A stretch of 64,000 nucleotides of DNA from Taudactylus pleione (taxonomy: Eukaryota; Chordata; Amphibia; Anura; Myobatrachidae). Where the stretch lies: NCBI GenBank assembly GCA_031769625.1, contig JAUIMM010000017.1, forward strand, positions 965,001 to 1,029,000, read 5' to 3'. Position numbers and translations under genes: made by a program. Below are positions 22,640 through 32,286 of the stretch, piece after piece (position 1 is the first letter of the stretch; the number at the start of each line of letters is the position of its first letter). The notes beneath the pieces are model-generated. The model was not told the origin of the DNA. It did no database searches and worked only from the letters and a program-made list of their open reading frames with translations.

Positions 22640-24790
22640 CCCCCCACCCACTTCACTGGTGCTGGAACAGGAGTCGCAGTTCCAGTAGAAGGCAATGGAA
22701 CAGCTCCTCCAGGTCGCTTCTCCTTCCAGGTGGGTTCCTCCAGTCACCATTTCTTCGCAGCCTGAGGTAGTAGGCTGCTCACACTAACAGCCTGTCCCAG
22801 CAGAGCCCACTGCGCCTCGGGTTGTGATAACTCAGTATCATATTCCACAGTGGCTGACTCTGGTGGGGTTACCTTTTCCTCGTGGTGCACCCGTGTAGAC
22901 TGGGTCATTGCTTCTTCAGCTGGAGAAAGCAGTTGTTGCAGGCGATTCCTTTCAGCATCCACCCGGCAACACTGATCTTGCCAGAATGGAGTATCGAGCT
23001 TTCCACCATCTTCTGCATCTTCCAAAGCAAGGTGAAAACAATACTCCAGGTGGTCCAGCAGTTCCGCAGAACTCATCTTATGATCCAGGTACAGAATCGC
23101 CCCACGATACGGGCTGAAGGCATTGCATTATTCATCCTGTGCCCACCTGAGCTGCCTAATCATCTTGCTGCAGGTATTGTTACTTCAGGAGAGACCTTAC
23201 AGCTGACATTCATCAGCTAGTTCCTCCGTACTCATCACGGTAAAATAGTCCTTGGTGTCTTGGAAAGAACACCCCAACTGAACCGCTGGTGCTGTGATGG
23301 ATTGGCTCTCGGCAGCCTCCCTAGCTGCCACACATCCTGCAGTCTCCCTGGAACTAACAGAGGGGTCAGATCTCTGTCTACTGTCTGTTATAATGTCCAG
23401 GGCTGTCTGATTGCCCAAACCACCGCTAGCATTTGCCGGGCTTTCTCCATCAAATTCCCACTCAGGGAAATGCTCTAGATGGACACAGCTAGCATTTGCT
23501 GGGCCTTCTCCATGAAATTCCCACACAGGGAAATACTCTGCAGCCTCCAGATCCATAGCAGGTCTATGCTCAGCAGCCTCCAGGTCCCTGGCAGCAGCTT
23601 CCAGGTCCCTAGGTGCTCTGCGTTCAGCAGCCTGCATGGTATCGAACTGCTTTACAAGCTTCAGCACCATCTCAGAGTCCAGCTCTTTCACATACTTAAA
23701 GACTAAGGGGGTCATTCAGACCCACTCGCAAGCGGCAGTACGCTCGCAAGTGGGTCGATGTTCCCCACTGCGCATGCGCACGACGGAGGGAGCTCCGTCG
23801 TGCGCATGCGCGAGACCCGGACTGCAACAGCCAAGCTGTCACTCCGGGTCTCGCACCAAAGGGGGCGTGCTGTTGATGTTGATTGACAGCACGCCCCCTT
23901 TGGTGGGCGTGCCGGAAGCGTGCCTGCCAGACGGAGGCGTTCCCATGAGAACGCCTACCATCTGAAGCCGGCCCCACTGACATCACTAGTGATGTCAGTG
24001 GGAGTGATTTTGGCTCTGATAGAGCCAAAATCACTCTAGGGCTTGTGACAGGGAGACCCTACCGCAGGGTCTCCGTCGCAAGTCCGAAGGTCACGATGGT
24101 CAAGACCATCGCGACCATCTTTTTGGACGCACGTATATGCTGTGGGTGGTGACCCACAGCTATACGAGCGTCCAGGAGGACGCTCCATTTTAATGGAGGA
24201 GGGCCCTGATTCAGAGCGAGCGCTCTGGTCAGAGCGTCCGGCTCTGAATCAGGCCCTGAGTCTAGATAGCTCTCCAGCTTGGAGATATATTCCATATCTC
24301 TCGCTCGTTTGCTAATAGAGTCCACATCTGCGTCCGACGTTACACTATTACTTTCTGCAGTAAATAACAATCCAGTACAGGGTACATCCCAGACTACTGC
24401 AGTAGCCCCAGCCAATGCATTTTTTCCCTCAGCTTGGTGTCTTGCAGAACTCCCCTCTGCCATGGAACTCTCTCTCTCTGCCAGGCACTCAGCTCTGGCA
24501 AGCTCCACGGATGGATGGGTAAGAACAGAGTTCACATCAGAGTCCAACTTTCCACTATTACTTCCCGCAGTAAGTAAAACCCCAGTACAGGGTACATCCA
24601 AGGCTAATGCAGTAGCCCCTGCCAATGCACTCCTTTCCAGTACTGACTCATTGACATTCTGATGCTCTGTATCGTAGTCCATTAGATCCCGGATCAATCT
24701 CTTCTTAGAATGATCCATCCAGACCAGACCTTTCTGCACACACCGCGCTACCAGCTCTTCCTTCTTGAGCTTTTTGTACTTTGTGGCCAT
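22640..24790 (-). pseudogene. Gypsy-1 gag
   Basis: Starts MATKYKKLKKEELVARC at 24790, a Lys-rich N-terminus of the kind seen in vertebrate Gypsy gag, followed by a long Ala/Glu/Ser-rich region with two similar blocks (ALAGATALALDVPCTGVL and ALAGATAVVWDVPCTGLL), that is, an internal duplication. The frame is interrupted by the MITE at 23707-24256, whose flanks are in register, then continues with YVKELDSEMVLKLVKQF. In-frame stops and frame changes occur near 23200 and 22750. Gag would form the cytoplasmic particle. Confidence 0.75.
23707..24256 (+). mobile_element. Hairpin-chain MITE inside Gypsy-1 gag (550 bp)
   Basis: Starts GGGGGTCATTCAGACCC, ends GCTCTGAATCAGGCCC. Flanking triplets are TAA and TGA (one mismatch). 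Removing the element plus one triplet leaves the gag frame in register. Same hairpin order as 32968. Confidence 0.92.
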
Positions 24791-24985
24791 TGTTCGGCAA
24801 AAAAATTAAATAAAATAACAGGGTAGGGGAAACAGAAATTGCTTTCACTGTGTGACTTTTTACTAATATAAGCTTCGAGTTCTGGAATCAGGTGAAATTG
24901 GGTTCCTCCCTCGGAGTACTCCCCTTTTCACTTAAGTTTTTATAAAAATAAAACACTTATTATTATCCCACCGCTGCAAACCAAT

Positions 24986-26169
24986 TGTCACAGACCTCTG
25001 GCCGATCTCTCCAGATACTCCAATCTGAGAATCGCCGCCCGTGACTTATACCAGTTAACTCAGCGTGTGTGGTTTTTAACTCCAGTATCTGCCACCAGCA
25101 GAAGACCAATTTAATGCTAAAGCGTAAGGCAAGCTTCTGCTCTCACCTGTACACACAACTTATCAATATTTAAACATAGGTAACATGCCAAACATGAGAC
25201 GTTTGGGTCATAAAAACACAGATTCCAAGAACTAAAATTAGTTTAGTTTAATTCAAGAAATATCTTCAAAGCTTATGTACAAATATTACAAAGGAAATAA
25301 GGATGTTACAAAAAGTCACAAACACAGTTAATCACAATTTCAAATAAACAAAAAAAATAATAAAATGGGAGAAAACAAACCATTCAGATCGCGACGGATA
25401 GAAGAGCTTTGAAGTGAGGCCTCCCCAATGAGTTCAGATGCCCTGTGTCTTGTTGACAGCCTCAAGCAGAGAATCACCACTTCTGACCCGTGAGCCAGTA
25501 TTTTATCCTGCTTTTCCAGCACCCCTCCTCACCCCCCTCCCTGGGGTAATTTTAACCCTTGTCAGCTCAGTGTATTGTTCCTCTAGCTGGACTACAGGGT
25601 TTCTCTATCATTTGGGCAGGGGGTTTATTTTAATTAATGAATCATTGCTCACTCCATCCTGTTTGTCGCTCAGAGATTAGGCCTGTGTCCAAAGAACTGG
25701 ACACTTCTTACAGATGTCTAGGGGAAAGATTTGACACCTCGCTGGTCATTCTGTCTCTCTTCAGCCTGCAAGCCTGACCCTCTTTGGCGTTATAACCAGG
25801 CTCCACACTTTGTTCCCTGCTTCCAGTGAGGAAACCACAGACATTAACAACTTGTAGCCTTAGCCTGGGGCAATAGGTAAACACTAGCCAGTCCATTAAC
25901 TCTCAGTTATACAGTTTGAAAAGCATTTCTTCTACAGAGAATAGATACTGTAGATTGTACATACAATGTAAACAGTGTCATTGGACATTTATGGCTGAAC
26001 AGGAACACAACTTCCTATAACCCCTCTTTCACCTTTCTGTCCCTCTTCAATCTTGTCATTTCCTATGCACAACAGTACATATACATTTAAAAGGGAAAGT
26101 TACGGATTCTGCTGATGCAATCATGTGCAGTTCTGCCCATGCGGACGCAAACTCCGCTTTTTCACTACA
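24986..26169 (-). repeat. Gypsy-1 5' LTR
   Basis: TGTCACAGACC...TTCACTACA on the plus strand. On the minus strand the bases after it read ATTGGTTTGCAGCGGTGGG, a candidate primer-binding region starting with TGG that I could not assign to a tRNA. Confidence 0.92.
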
Positions 26170-26515
26170 GGTGCCTTCCACATGGATGAGTGGGCCCAGA
26201 GAATGCCATAAAAACATTCCCCAGACCATAACGCTGCCACCACCAGTTTGTGTTCTTCCAGCAATGGTTGCAGGGTGTTTGCTCTCCAATGTTTCTCGCC
26301 TGACATGCCAACATCCATTAGTTCGATGAAGCAGAAAACATGACTCATTGCAGAAGGCAATCAGCGGAGGTACAATTCCAATACAGGCATGAAAATTGAA
26401 GCCGAACACTTCACAAACTGCGCTGCTTCAGAAATACTGCCACCCTTGGCCCAAAAGCCAATAATCATCCCTTTTTGCATCTCGGATAAATTGCCCCTTT
26501 TACCCATGACAGCAA
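26170..26515 (-). pseudogene. Tc1-a transposase, N-terminal and central part
   Basis: Minus-strand pieces read MGKRGNLSEMQKGMIIGF and SISEAAQFVKCSASI (paired-like helix-turn-helix), then FLLHRTNGCWHVRRETLE and TQTGGGSVMVWGMF, the core of a Tc1 transposase. A deletion removes sequence between the DNA-binding part and the core, and frameshifts are present. The following Gypsy LTR interrupts it within HVEGT-type sequence. Confidence 0.88.
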
Positions 26516-27131
26516 TGAGTGATATGTGTGCAGACGGCCTATTGCACACCTTATACAGTGCAGAAAGTATTCACAACGCTTCACTTTTTCCACATTTTGT
26601 TATGTTACATCCTTGTTCCAAAATGGAATAAATGAATTTTTGTCCTCAAAATTCTACACACAATACCCCATAATGACAACGTGTAAAAAGTTTTTTTCGT
26701 GATTTTTGCAAATTTAATAAAAAAAAACAAACTAAGAAATCACACGTATATAAGTTAGGGGTGTGCACCAGCCACTTTTCGTGTTTTGTGTTTTGGTTTT
26801 GGATCTGGATCTTTCTTCGTGTTTTGGATCTGGATTGGTTTTGCCAAAACCACCCTTCCGTGTTTTGGGTTCTGGGTTTTGTGTTTCGGATCTGGATTTT
26901 TTCTTAAAAAATAAAAAAAAACCGCTAAAATCACATAAAATGGGCCTTTTTTTGTTCCTACGCTATTAATAATCCCAAATAACATTAATTTCCACTCATT
27001 TCCACTCTATTCTGAACACCTCACACCTCACAATATTGTTTTTAGGCCAAAAGGTTGCACCGAGGTAGCTGGATGACTATGTTAAGCGACACAAGTGGGC
27101 AGCACAAACACGTGGCCCATCTAGGAGTGGC

Positions 27132-27360
27132 ACCATGGAAACCCCGCTGCTAAGCGTTCATTGGCTGAGAGAGGTCATCTCCCGTCTCTCAGCCAATGAA
27201 TGGCTCCCTCCATTGTAGTCATTGGTGGGAGCCGCAAGGTTATTAAAGTTTACCCTGCGGTTCCCACCATTGACTACAATGGAGGGAGCCGTTCATTGGC
27301 TGAGAGTCGGGAGATGACCTCTCTCAGCCAATGAACGCTTAGCAGCGGGGTTTCCATGGT
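27132..27360. repeat. 229-bp palindrome in hAT-4
   Basis: Arms of about 110 bp from ACCATGGAAACCCCGCTGC to GCAGCGGGGTTTCCATGGT, centred near 27246, nearly perfect over their length with small differences (for example CCCGTCTCTC versus GAGAGTCGGG). Confidence 0.93.
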
Positions 27361-27592
27361 GATACCCCGCCGCTAAGCTCTCATTTGGGAAGTACCGTTC
27401 TATAGAACGGTACTAAGTTCGTGGATCGGGTTTTCGGTTTTTTTTTGCCAAGTCCGGGGATGCCTACTTTTTTACGAAGAGGACAGAACCTCGCATAGGA
27501 GATGGTGAGTATGTTCTTTTTTCACAGGTCCCCTATGGATACTTTACCGGACAAGTGGACCGATGCTACAGGGTTACATAGGTGAGTATGTG

Positions 27593-27597
<5 letters not shown>

Positions 27598-27627
<30 letters not shown>
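27598..27627. repeat. (TG)n microsatellite
   Basis: About fifteen TG dinucleotides. Confidence 0.95.
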
Positions 27628-27630
<3 letters not shown>

Positions 27631-27769
27631 AATGTTTAATAAACTTATACTGTCACGGTGTGTGTCCTGTGTTTTTTTTAAACATTTTTTTACATGTGAA
27701 CTACAGGTACTAGTGGGCCCTTAATGCCCTGCATGCTGGTACTTGCGGTCTCAAGGACCCGTCAGTGCT

Positions 27770-28195
27770 TTGTGTCAATGACACAGATGCAAGTAGCATG
27801 GATCTCCTGGTCCGTGCGTGCACCTGTGTCATTGAAATACACAGCAGCACAGACGGGTCTCACTGACCCATCTGTGCTCTGTGTCACTATCAATCACACA
27901 GATGCATGTAGAACGGATCTCACAAGTCCGTGCTACATGCAAATGAGCACCGTAATGCTGATTGGCTGAGAACCGTGACAGACGGCTCTGTCAGCAAATC
28001 AGCACTTTGCCCATTAAAGGCAAAGGCATTTTTTTTAAATGGCCGCTCGAGGCAAAACCTCGAGATCCGACAGCAGATCTCGAGGTTTTGCCTCGGGAGA
28101 CGGATCCGGGGCAGACAGGGAGATCCGAGCTTGGGCTCGGATCGCCCCGGATCCCCTAAGTTCGGGTGGGTTCGGTTCTCAGGGAACCGAACCCG
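27770..28195. repeat. Chain of hairpins at the hAT-4 5' side
   Basis: Consecutive inverted repeats: about 27773-27834, 27846-27878 (AGCACAGACGGGT...ACCCATCTGTGCT), 27879-27945, 27953-28004, 28047-28096 (CGAGGCAAAACCTCGAGAT arms), 28102-28154 (GATCCGGGGC...GCCCCGGATC) and 28167-28193 (GGTTCGGTTCTC...). Confidence 0.85.
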
Positions 28196-28228
28196 CTCAT
28201 CCCTAATATAAGTATTCACAACCTTTGC

Positions 28229-29215
28229 TCAATACTTTGTTAATGCACCTTTGGCAGCAATTACAGCCTCAAGTCTTTTTGAATATGATGCCACAAGCTT
28301 GGCACACCTATCTTTGGGCAGTTTTGTCCATTCCTCTTTGCAGCACCTCTCAAGCTCCATCAGGTTGGATGGGAAGCGTCGGTGCACAGCCATTTTCAGA
28401 TCTCTCCAGAGATGTTCAATCGGATTCAAGTCTGGGCCACTCAAGGACATTCACAGAGTTATCCTGAAGCCACTCCTTTGATATCTTGGCTGTGTTCTTA
28501 GGGTCGTTGTCCTGCTGAAAGATGAACCATCGCCCCAGTCTGAGGTCAAGAGCGCTCTGGAGCAGGATTTCATCCAGGATGTCTCTGTACATTGCTGCAT
28601 TCATCTTTCCCTCTATCCTGACTAGTCTCCCAGTTCCTGCTGCTGAAAAACATCCCCACAGCATGATGCTGCCACCACCATGCTTCACTGTAGGGATGGT
28701 ATTGGCCTGGTGATGAGCGGTGCCTGGTTTGCTCCAAACATAATGCCAGGCATTCACGCCAAAGAGTTCAATCTTTGTCTCATCAGACCAGAGAGTCCTT
28801 CAGGTGCATTTTGGCAAACTCCAGGTGGGCTGCCATGTGCTTTTTACTAAGGAGTGGCTTCCGTCTGGCCACTCTAATATAGAGGCCTGATTGGTGGATT
28901 GCTGCAGAGATGGTTGTCCTTGTGGGAGGTTCTCCTCTCTCCACAGAGGAATGCTGTAGCTCTGACAGAGAGACCATCATGGTCTTGGTCACATCCCTGA
29001 CTAGGGCCCATCTCCCCTGATCGCTCAGTTTAGACGGCCGGCCAAATCTAGGAAGAGTCCTGGTGGTTCCGAACTTCTTCCATTTATGGATGATGGAGGC
29101 CACTGTGCTCATTGGGACCTTCAAAGCAGCAGATATTTTTTTTGTACCCTTCCCCAGATTTGTGCCTCGAGACAATCCTGTCTCAGATGTCTACAGACAA
29201 TTCCTTGGACTTCAT
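28229..29215 (-). pseudogene. Tc1-b transposase (broken)
   Basis: From an ATG near 29215 the minus strand gives MKSKELSVDI, a TGA stop, then DRIVSRHKSGEGYKK and a one-base slip in an A run near 29140. Next come the helix-turn-helix part with [22 protein letters not shown] (second catalytic Asp) and [10 protein letters not shown] (catalytic Glu). The first catalytic Asp region near 28780 is out of frame (GTC TGA TGA). A deletion near 28440 shifts the frame again before the Glu motif. All catalytic residues are traceable, but the gene is dead. Confidence 0.92.
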
Positions 29216-29717
29216 GCTTGGTTTGTGATCTGACATGCACTGTCAAGTGTGGGACTTTATAGAGACAGGTGTATGCCTTTCAAAATCATGTCCAATCAAC
29301 TGAATTTACCACAGGTGGACTCCAATTAAGCTATAGGAACATCTCAAGGATGATCAGTGGAAACAGGATGCACCTGAGCTCAATTTTGAGTTTCATGGCA
29401 AAGGCCATGAATACTTATATACATTTGATTTCTTAGTGTTTTATTTTTTAATTAAATTTGCAAAAATCGCAAGAAAACTTTTTATATGTTGTCATTATGG
29501 GGTATTGTGTGTAGAATTTTGAGGACAAAAATTTATTTATTCCATTTTGGAATAAGGCTGTAACAACAAAATGTGGAAAAAGTGAAGCATTGAGAATACT
29601 TTCAGGATGCACTGTATACCTACCAAGTCAGCACATGGCACGTGACGTACTTCATGGGCTACGCGCTGCCGACATCAAATGTAGGAGGTGATAATGTGAC
29701 TTGACTGTGCATAACAT

Positions 29718-29795
29718 ATGTTGATTTGACAAGCTTTCTAGTGTTTGAATTCCAGAGTCTGTATCCTGACATCAGAAGTTGGACAGAAGTTGGCT
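29718..29795 (-). pseudogene. Ty1/copia pol remnant (copia-2), integrase C-terminal segment
   Basis: Minus-strand SGYRLWNSNTRKLVKS is the segment following the copia integrase core. It lies directly right of Tc1-a and upstream of the copia-2 linker at 18400-18660, so Tc1-a was inserted within copia-2. Confidence 0.7.
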
Positions 29796-29937
29796 GGTGT
29801 GCTAAAAAAGTTGTCAGCTTGGCTGGCCTGATGAAAAGCTGATTAAGTGTGTGGGGCTCCATTATAGTTGGACAGACAAGTTGGACGGTTGGTCAGTTGG
29901 ATGGTTGGAGGAAAGTTGGTTTAGTTTATGGCCAGCT
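29796..29937. other. GTTGGACAG-rich stretch
   Basis: Degenerate repeats of GTTGGACAGAAGTTGG; otherwise unassigned. 29930-29937 is the left hAT-5 target duplication GGCCAGCT. Confidence 0.5.
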
Positions 29938-30135
29938 CAGGGCGGATCTAGACTGTTCTTTTAGGGGGGGCGATATAATGATTATTCTGACTCCTCCTCC
30001 TTCCTGTACTGGTACCTCCCCTTTCTGGTCCCAACTCCTCCCCTTTACAGGTTTTTTTTGCTACAATGGCTATTACAATTTATATATGTTTATATATTCA
30101 CTGTATGTGTGTACATGTACTGTATAATGCAAATC

Positions 30136-30679
30136 AGTCTATTCATTATCACTTAATTTCTACAAAAGTAGGTGAAAATTAATATTTTCACCAGCATTTG
30201 TAGAAATTAAGTTTTCGGGCCATTCATCAAGTAGGTAAAGCAGGAGATATCACAGATATCTCTTACTTACCTTCCTCTTGCGGAATGGCCCACTGTCCCC
30301 ATACACTAGTATGTGGACAGATTTCATCAAGATGGGAGCAGTCGCCATCTTCAGATGGCGTTTGCCTTCATTCGTGGCTTGCAACCATAGGGAAGGAGTC
30401 CTGGGTTGCAAAGAGGGATCCTTTTACGATCCCTACACCCCTGTCCAGCTCCTTCCCCCGAATGCCGAGGCTCATGTGCGCATGTGTAACCTGTAGGTCA
30501 CGCATGCACACTAGTGTAGTGAAAAGGTTCACTGGTCCGAAAGGAGCAGTGAAGAGTTTCGGGGAGACAGCTGATTTTCAGATCAGCTGTCTCAGTGCTG
30601 AAGCAATGATGAATTGCTCCAGCACTCACGTTGAGTTAGTATGTTCAGACCCCAATAACTAACTTAATGAATAGACCCC
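30136..30679. mobile_element. GTCTATTCATTAAG MITE with hairpin chain
   Basis: Inverted ends GTCTATTCATTA and TTAATGAATAGACCCC. Inside are successive hairpins: ACTTAATTTCTACAAA...TTTGTAGAAATTAAGT (about 30151-30213), GGTAAAGCAGGAGATATC...TTACC, TTGCAACCATAGG...CCTGGGTTGCAA, TGTGCGCATG...CATGCACA, GACAGCTGATTTTCAGATCAGCTGTC, GTGCTGAAGCAAT...ATTGCTCCAGCAC. Ends are approximate. Confidence 0.7.
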
Positions 30680-30924
30680 AAAGTGTGCTAAATGCATTTA
30701 TACAAAGCCAGAGTCTACAGTAGGGGTGCAATGATGAGAGCAAAGCTGCCTGTCACCAGCACACTGCAGGGCACCCATCTCTTGGCATCTCCCATCCAGG
30801 ACATACCGTATATACTCGAGTATAAGTCGACCCGAATATAAACCGAGGTACCTAATTTTACCACAAAAAAATGGGAAAACTTATTGACTCGAGTATAAGC
30901 CTAGGGTGGGAAATGCAGCAGCTA

Positions 30925-31430
30925 CTGGTAGTAATCCCCCCTCTGGTACTGTCCCCAGTAGTAATCCCCCCCTGGTAGTGCCCCCAGTAGTAATCCCCCC
31001 CTGGTAATGCCCCCAGTAGTAATATCCCCCCCTGGTAGTGCCCCCAGTAGTAATATCCCCCCCTGGTAGTGCCCCCAGTAGTAATACCCCCCCTGGTAGT
31101 GCCCCCAGTATTAATCCCCCCCCTGGTAGTGCCCCCAGTAGCAACATCCCCCCTGGTAGTGCCCCCAATATTAATCCCCCCCCTGGTAGTGCCCCCAGTA
31201 GCAATATCCCCCCCTGGTAGTGCCCCCAGTATTAACCCCCCCTGGTAGTGCCCCCAGTAGCAACATCCCCCCTGGTAGTGCCCCCAGTATTCCCCCCCTC
31301 CCTGGTAGTGCCCCCAGTAGCAACATCCCCCCCCTGGTAGTTCCCCCATTATTAATCCCCCCCCTCTGGTAGTGCCCCCAGTAGCGATATCCCCCCTGGT
31401 AGTACCCCCCGGTAGTAGCCCCCCCAGTAG
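30925..31430. repeat. CCCCCC-TGGTAGTG minisatellite
   Basis: About sixteen units of roughly 30 bp built on GGTAGTGCCCCCAGTAGTAA plus a C run of variable length. The minus strand is rich in G runs. Long Gly/Thr-rich ORFs (up to 233 codons on the minus strand) arise from the repeat. Confidence 0.93.
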
Positions 31431-31514
31431 AAAGAAATGTAAAAAAAAAAAAACACTTACCTGTAACCCCGCTCCTGGTGCCAACGCTGCTATAGGCTCC
31501 TCCGCCGCTTTGCA

Positions 31515-31806
31515 TAATGGGAGAGACGTCGTCATGACGACGTCTCTCCCATTACCCACTGCGGGAGCCGGAAGATGGCTCCCGCAGTGGGAGCAGCAGT
31601 AGCCGCTGAGAGTCTGACAGACTCTCAGCGGCTGCTGATTACACCAAACACATAGCTGCCGGCTCCGGCGGCTGTGTGTTTAGCAGTGTGTAGTGCTGAC
31701 CGAACTCCGTCCGGTCAGCGCTACACACGCGGTGCAGGCTGTGTCACAGTGACACAGTCTGCACCGCGGCCCGCATGGTACGCTACTCAGCAGCGTACCA
31801 TGCGGG
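31515..31806. repeat. Seven back-to-back hairpins
   Basis: Hairpins at about 31515-31554 (GGGAGAGACGTCGTC arm), 31557-31589 (CACTGCGGGAGCC), 31594-31637 (CAGCAGTAGCCGCTGAGAGT), 31647-31680, 31686-31728 (GTGTGTAGTGCTGACCG), 31729-31767 (GCGGTGCAGGCTGTGTCA) and 31770-31806 (CCCGCATGGTACGCT). Adjacent stems are unrelated in sequence and nearly touch. Confidence 0.95.
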
Positions 31807-32286
31807 CATGACTCGAGTATAAGCCGAGGGGGTGCTTTTTCAGCACAAAAAATGTGCTGAAAAACTCGGCTTATACTCGAGTATATACGGTATGCAGGCA
31901 GTTCCCTCTACACAATGCCTGGAACACACAACACCAGACCCTGCTAAAAGTAGGCTCAGGAAGGAACCATTAGGCATGTGCCAGTCCCGGACGGATGCCC
32001 AGATCTGCAGCTGCTTAACTTGGTGAGGCAGATCGGGGAGTACAACTACATGCTGCCAGGTTTGCAGAGAAAAGGTGTAGTATGGACAGAAAAGCTGTAG
32101 TGTGGACAGAAAAGGTGTGGTGTGGACAGGGAGGGAGAGAGAGAGAAAGGACAGGATGCTTCTGCTGGCTGATGCTACATGCCAAACTCCTCTCTGCTAA
32201 CTGCAACTTAGCCACTCCATGAGCAAAACTTTCAGCTGCCTGTCACCCGACCCACTCCCACCCCCAGGAAAAGCCCACCGCACTCT

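Larger units (their letters stand above)
19085..26169 (-). mobile_element. LTR/Gypsy-1 retrotransposon, deleted for RT-to-integrase
   Basis: Two LTRs of about 1.18 kb (19085-20263 and 24986-26169) in direct orientation are flanked by the exact 5-bp duplication GGTGC (19080-19084 and 26170-26174). A polypurine tract read on the minus strand (20264-20275, AAAAAGGGGAGG) abuts the left LTR, so the element runs right to left. Minus-strand coding remnants run gag, CCHC knuckle, protease, long linker and the very start of reverse transcriptase. The rest of RT, RNase H and integrase is absent. The LTRs differ by numerous substitutions and small indels. Confidence 0.9.
26756..28205 (-). mobile_element. 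Non-autonomous hAT-4 inside Tc1-b
   Basis: Ends TAGGGGTGTGCACC and CCGAACCCGCTCATCCCTA match the 3' and 5' ends of hAT-1/2. The 8-bp duplication ATATAAGT is exact (26748-26755, 28206-28213). Only about 375 bp of hAT 3' sequence remains; the rest is a large palindrome, a TG run and a chain of hairpins. There is no coding capacity. Confidence 0.93.
26556..29614 (-). mobile_element. Tc1/mariner element Tc1-b
   Basis: Ends CAGTGCAGAAAGTATTC and GAATACTTTCAGGATGCACTG, inside TA on both sides; long inverted termini include CACTTTTTCCACATTTTGTT. It contains a broken DD34E-type transposase and is interrupted by hAT-4. A single terminus of the same family lies at 51153-51345. Confidence 0.92.
18670..29709 (-). 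mobile_element. Tc1/mariner element Tc1-a, host of nested insertions
   Basis: Left terminus CACAGTCGAGTCAC follows TA; right terminus GTGACTTGACTGTG ends at 29709, followed by CATA (TA probably changed to CA). The element was split by an LTR/Gypsy (19085-26169, GGTGC duplication) and by Tc1-b (26556-29614, TA duplication). Its own sequence is therefore 18670-19084, 26170-26555 and 29615-29709, about 0.9 kb, so parts of the original transposon have also been lost. It lies inside copia-2. Confidence 0.8.
30806..31890. mobile_element. CCGTATATACTCGAGTATAAG element
   Basis: Inverted ends CCGTATATACTCGAGTATAA and its complement lie between TA dinucleotides (30804-30805, 31891-31892), suggesting TA target choice. 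The element is 1085 bp: a C-rich minisatellite then a chain of seven perfect or near-perfect hairpins. No transposase. Confidence 0.85.

Noticed and set aside
30858..31559. 233-codon minus-strand ORF rich in Gly, Thr and Arg
   Set aside because: It is a translation of the C-run minisatellite; parallel ORFs exist in other frames and no known domain appears.
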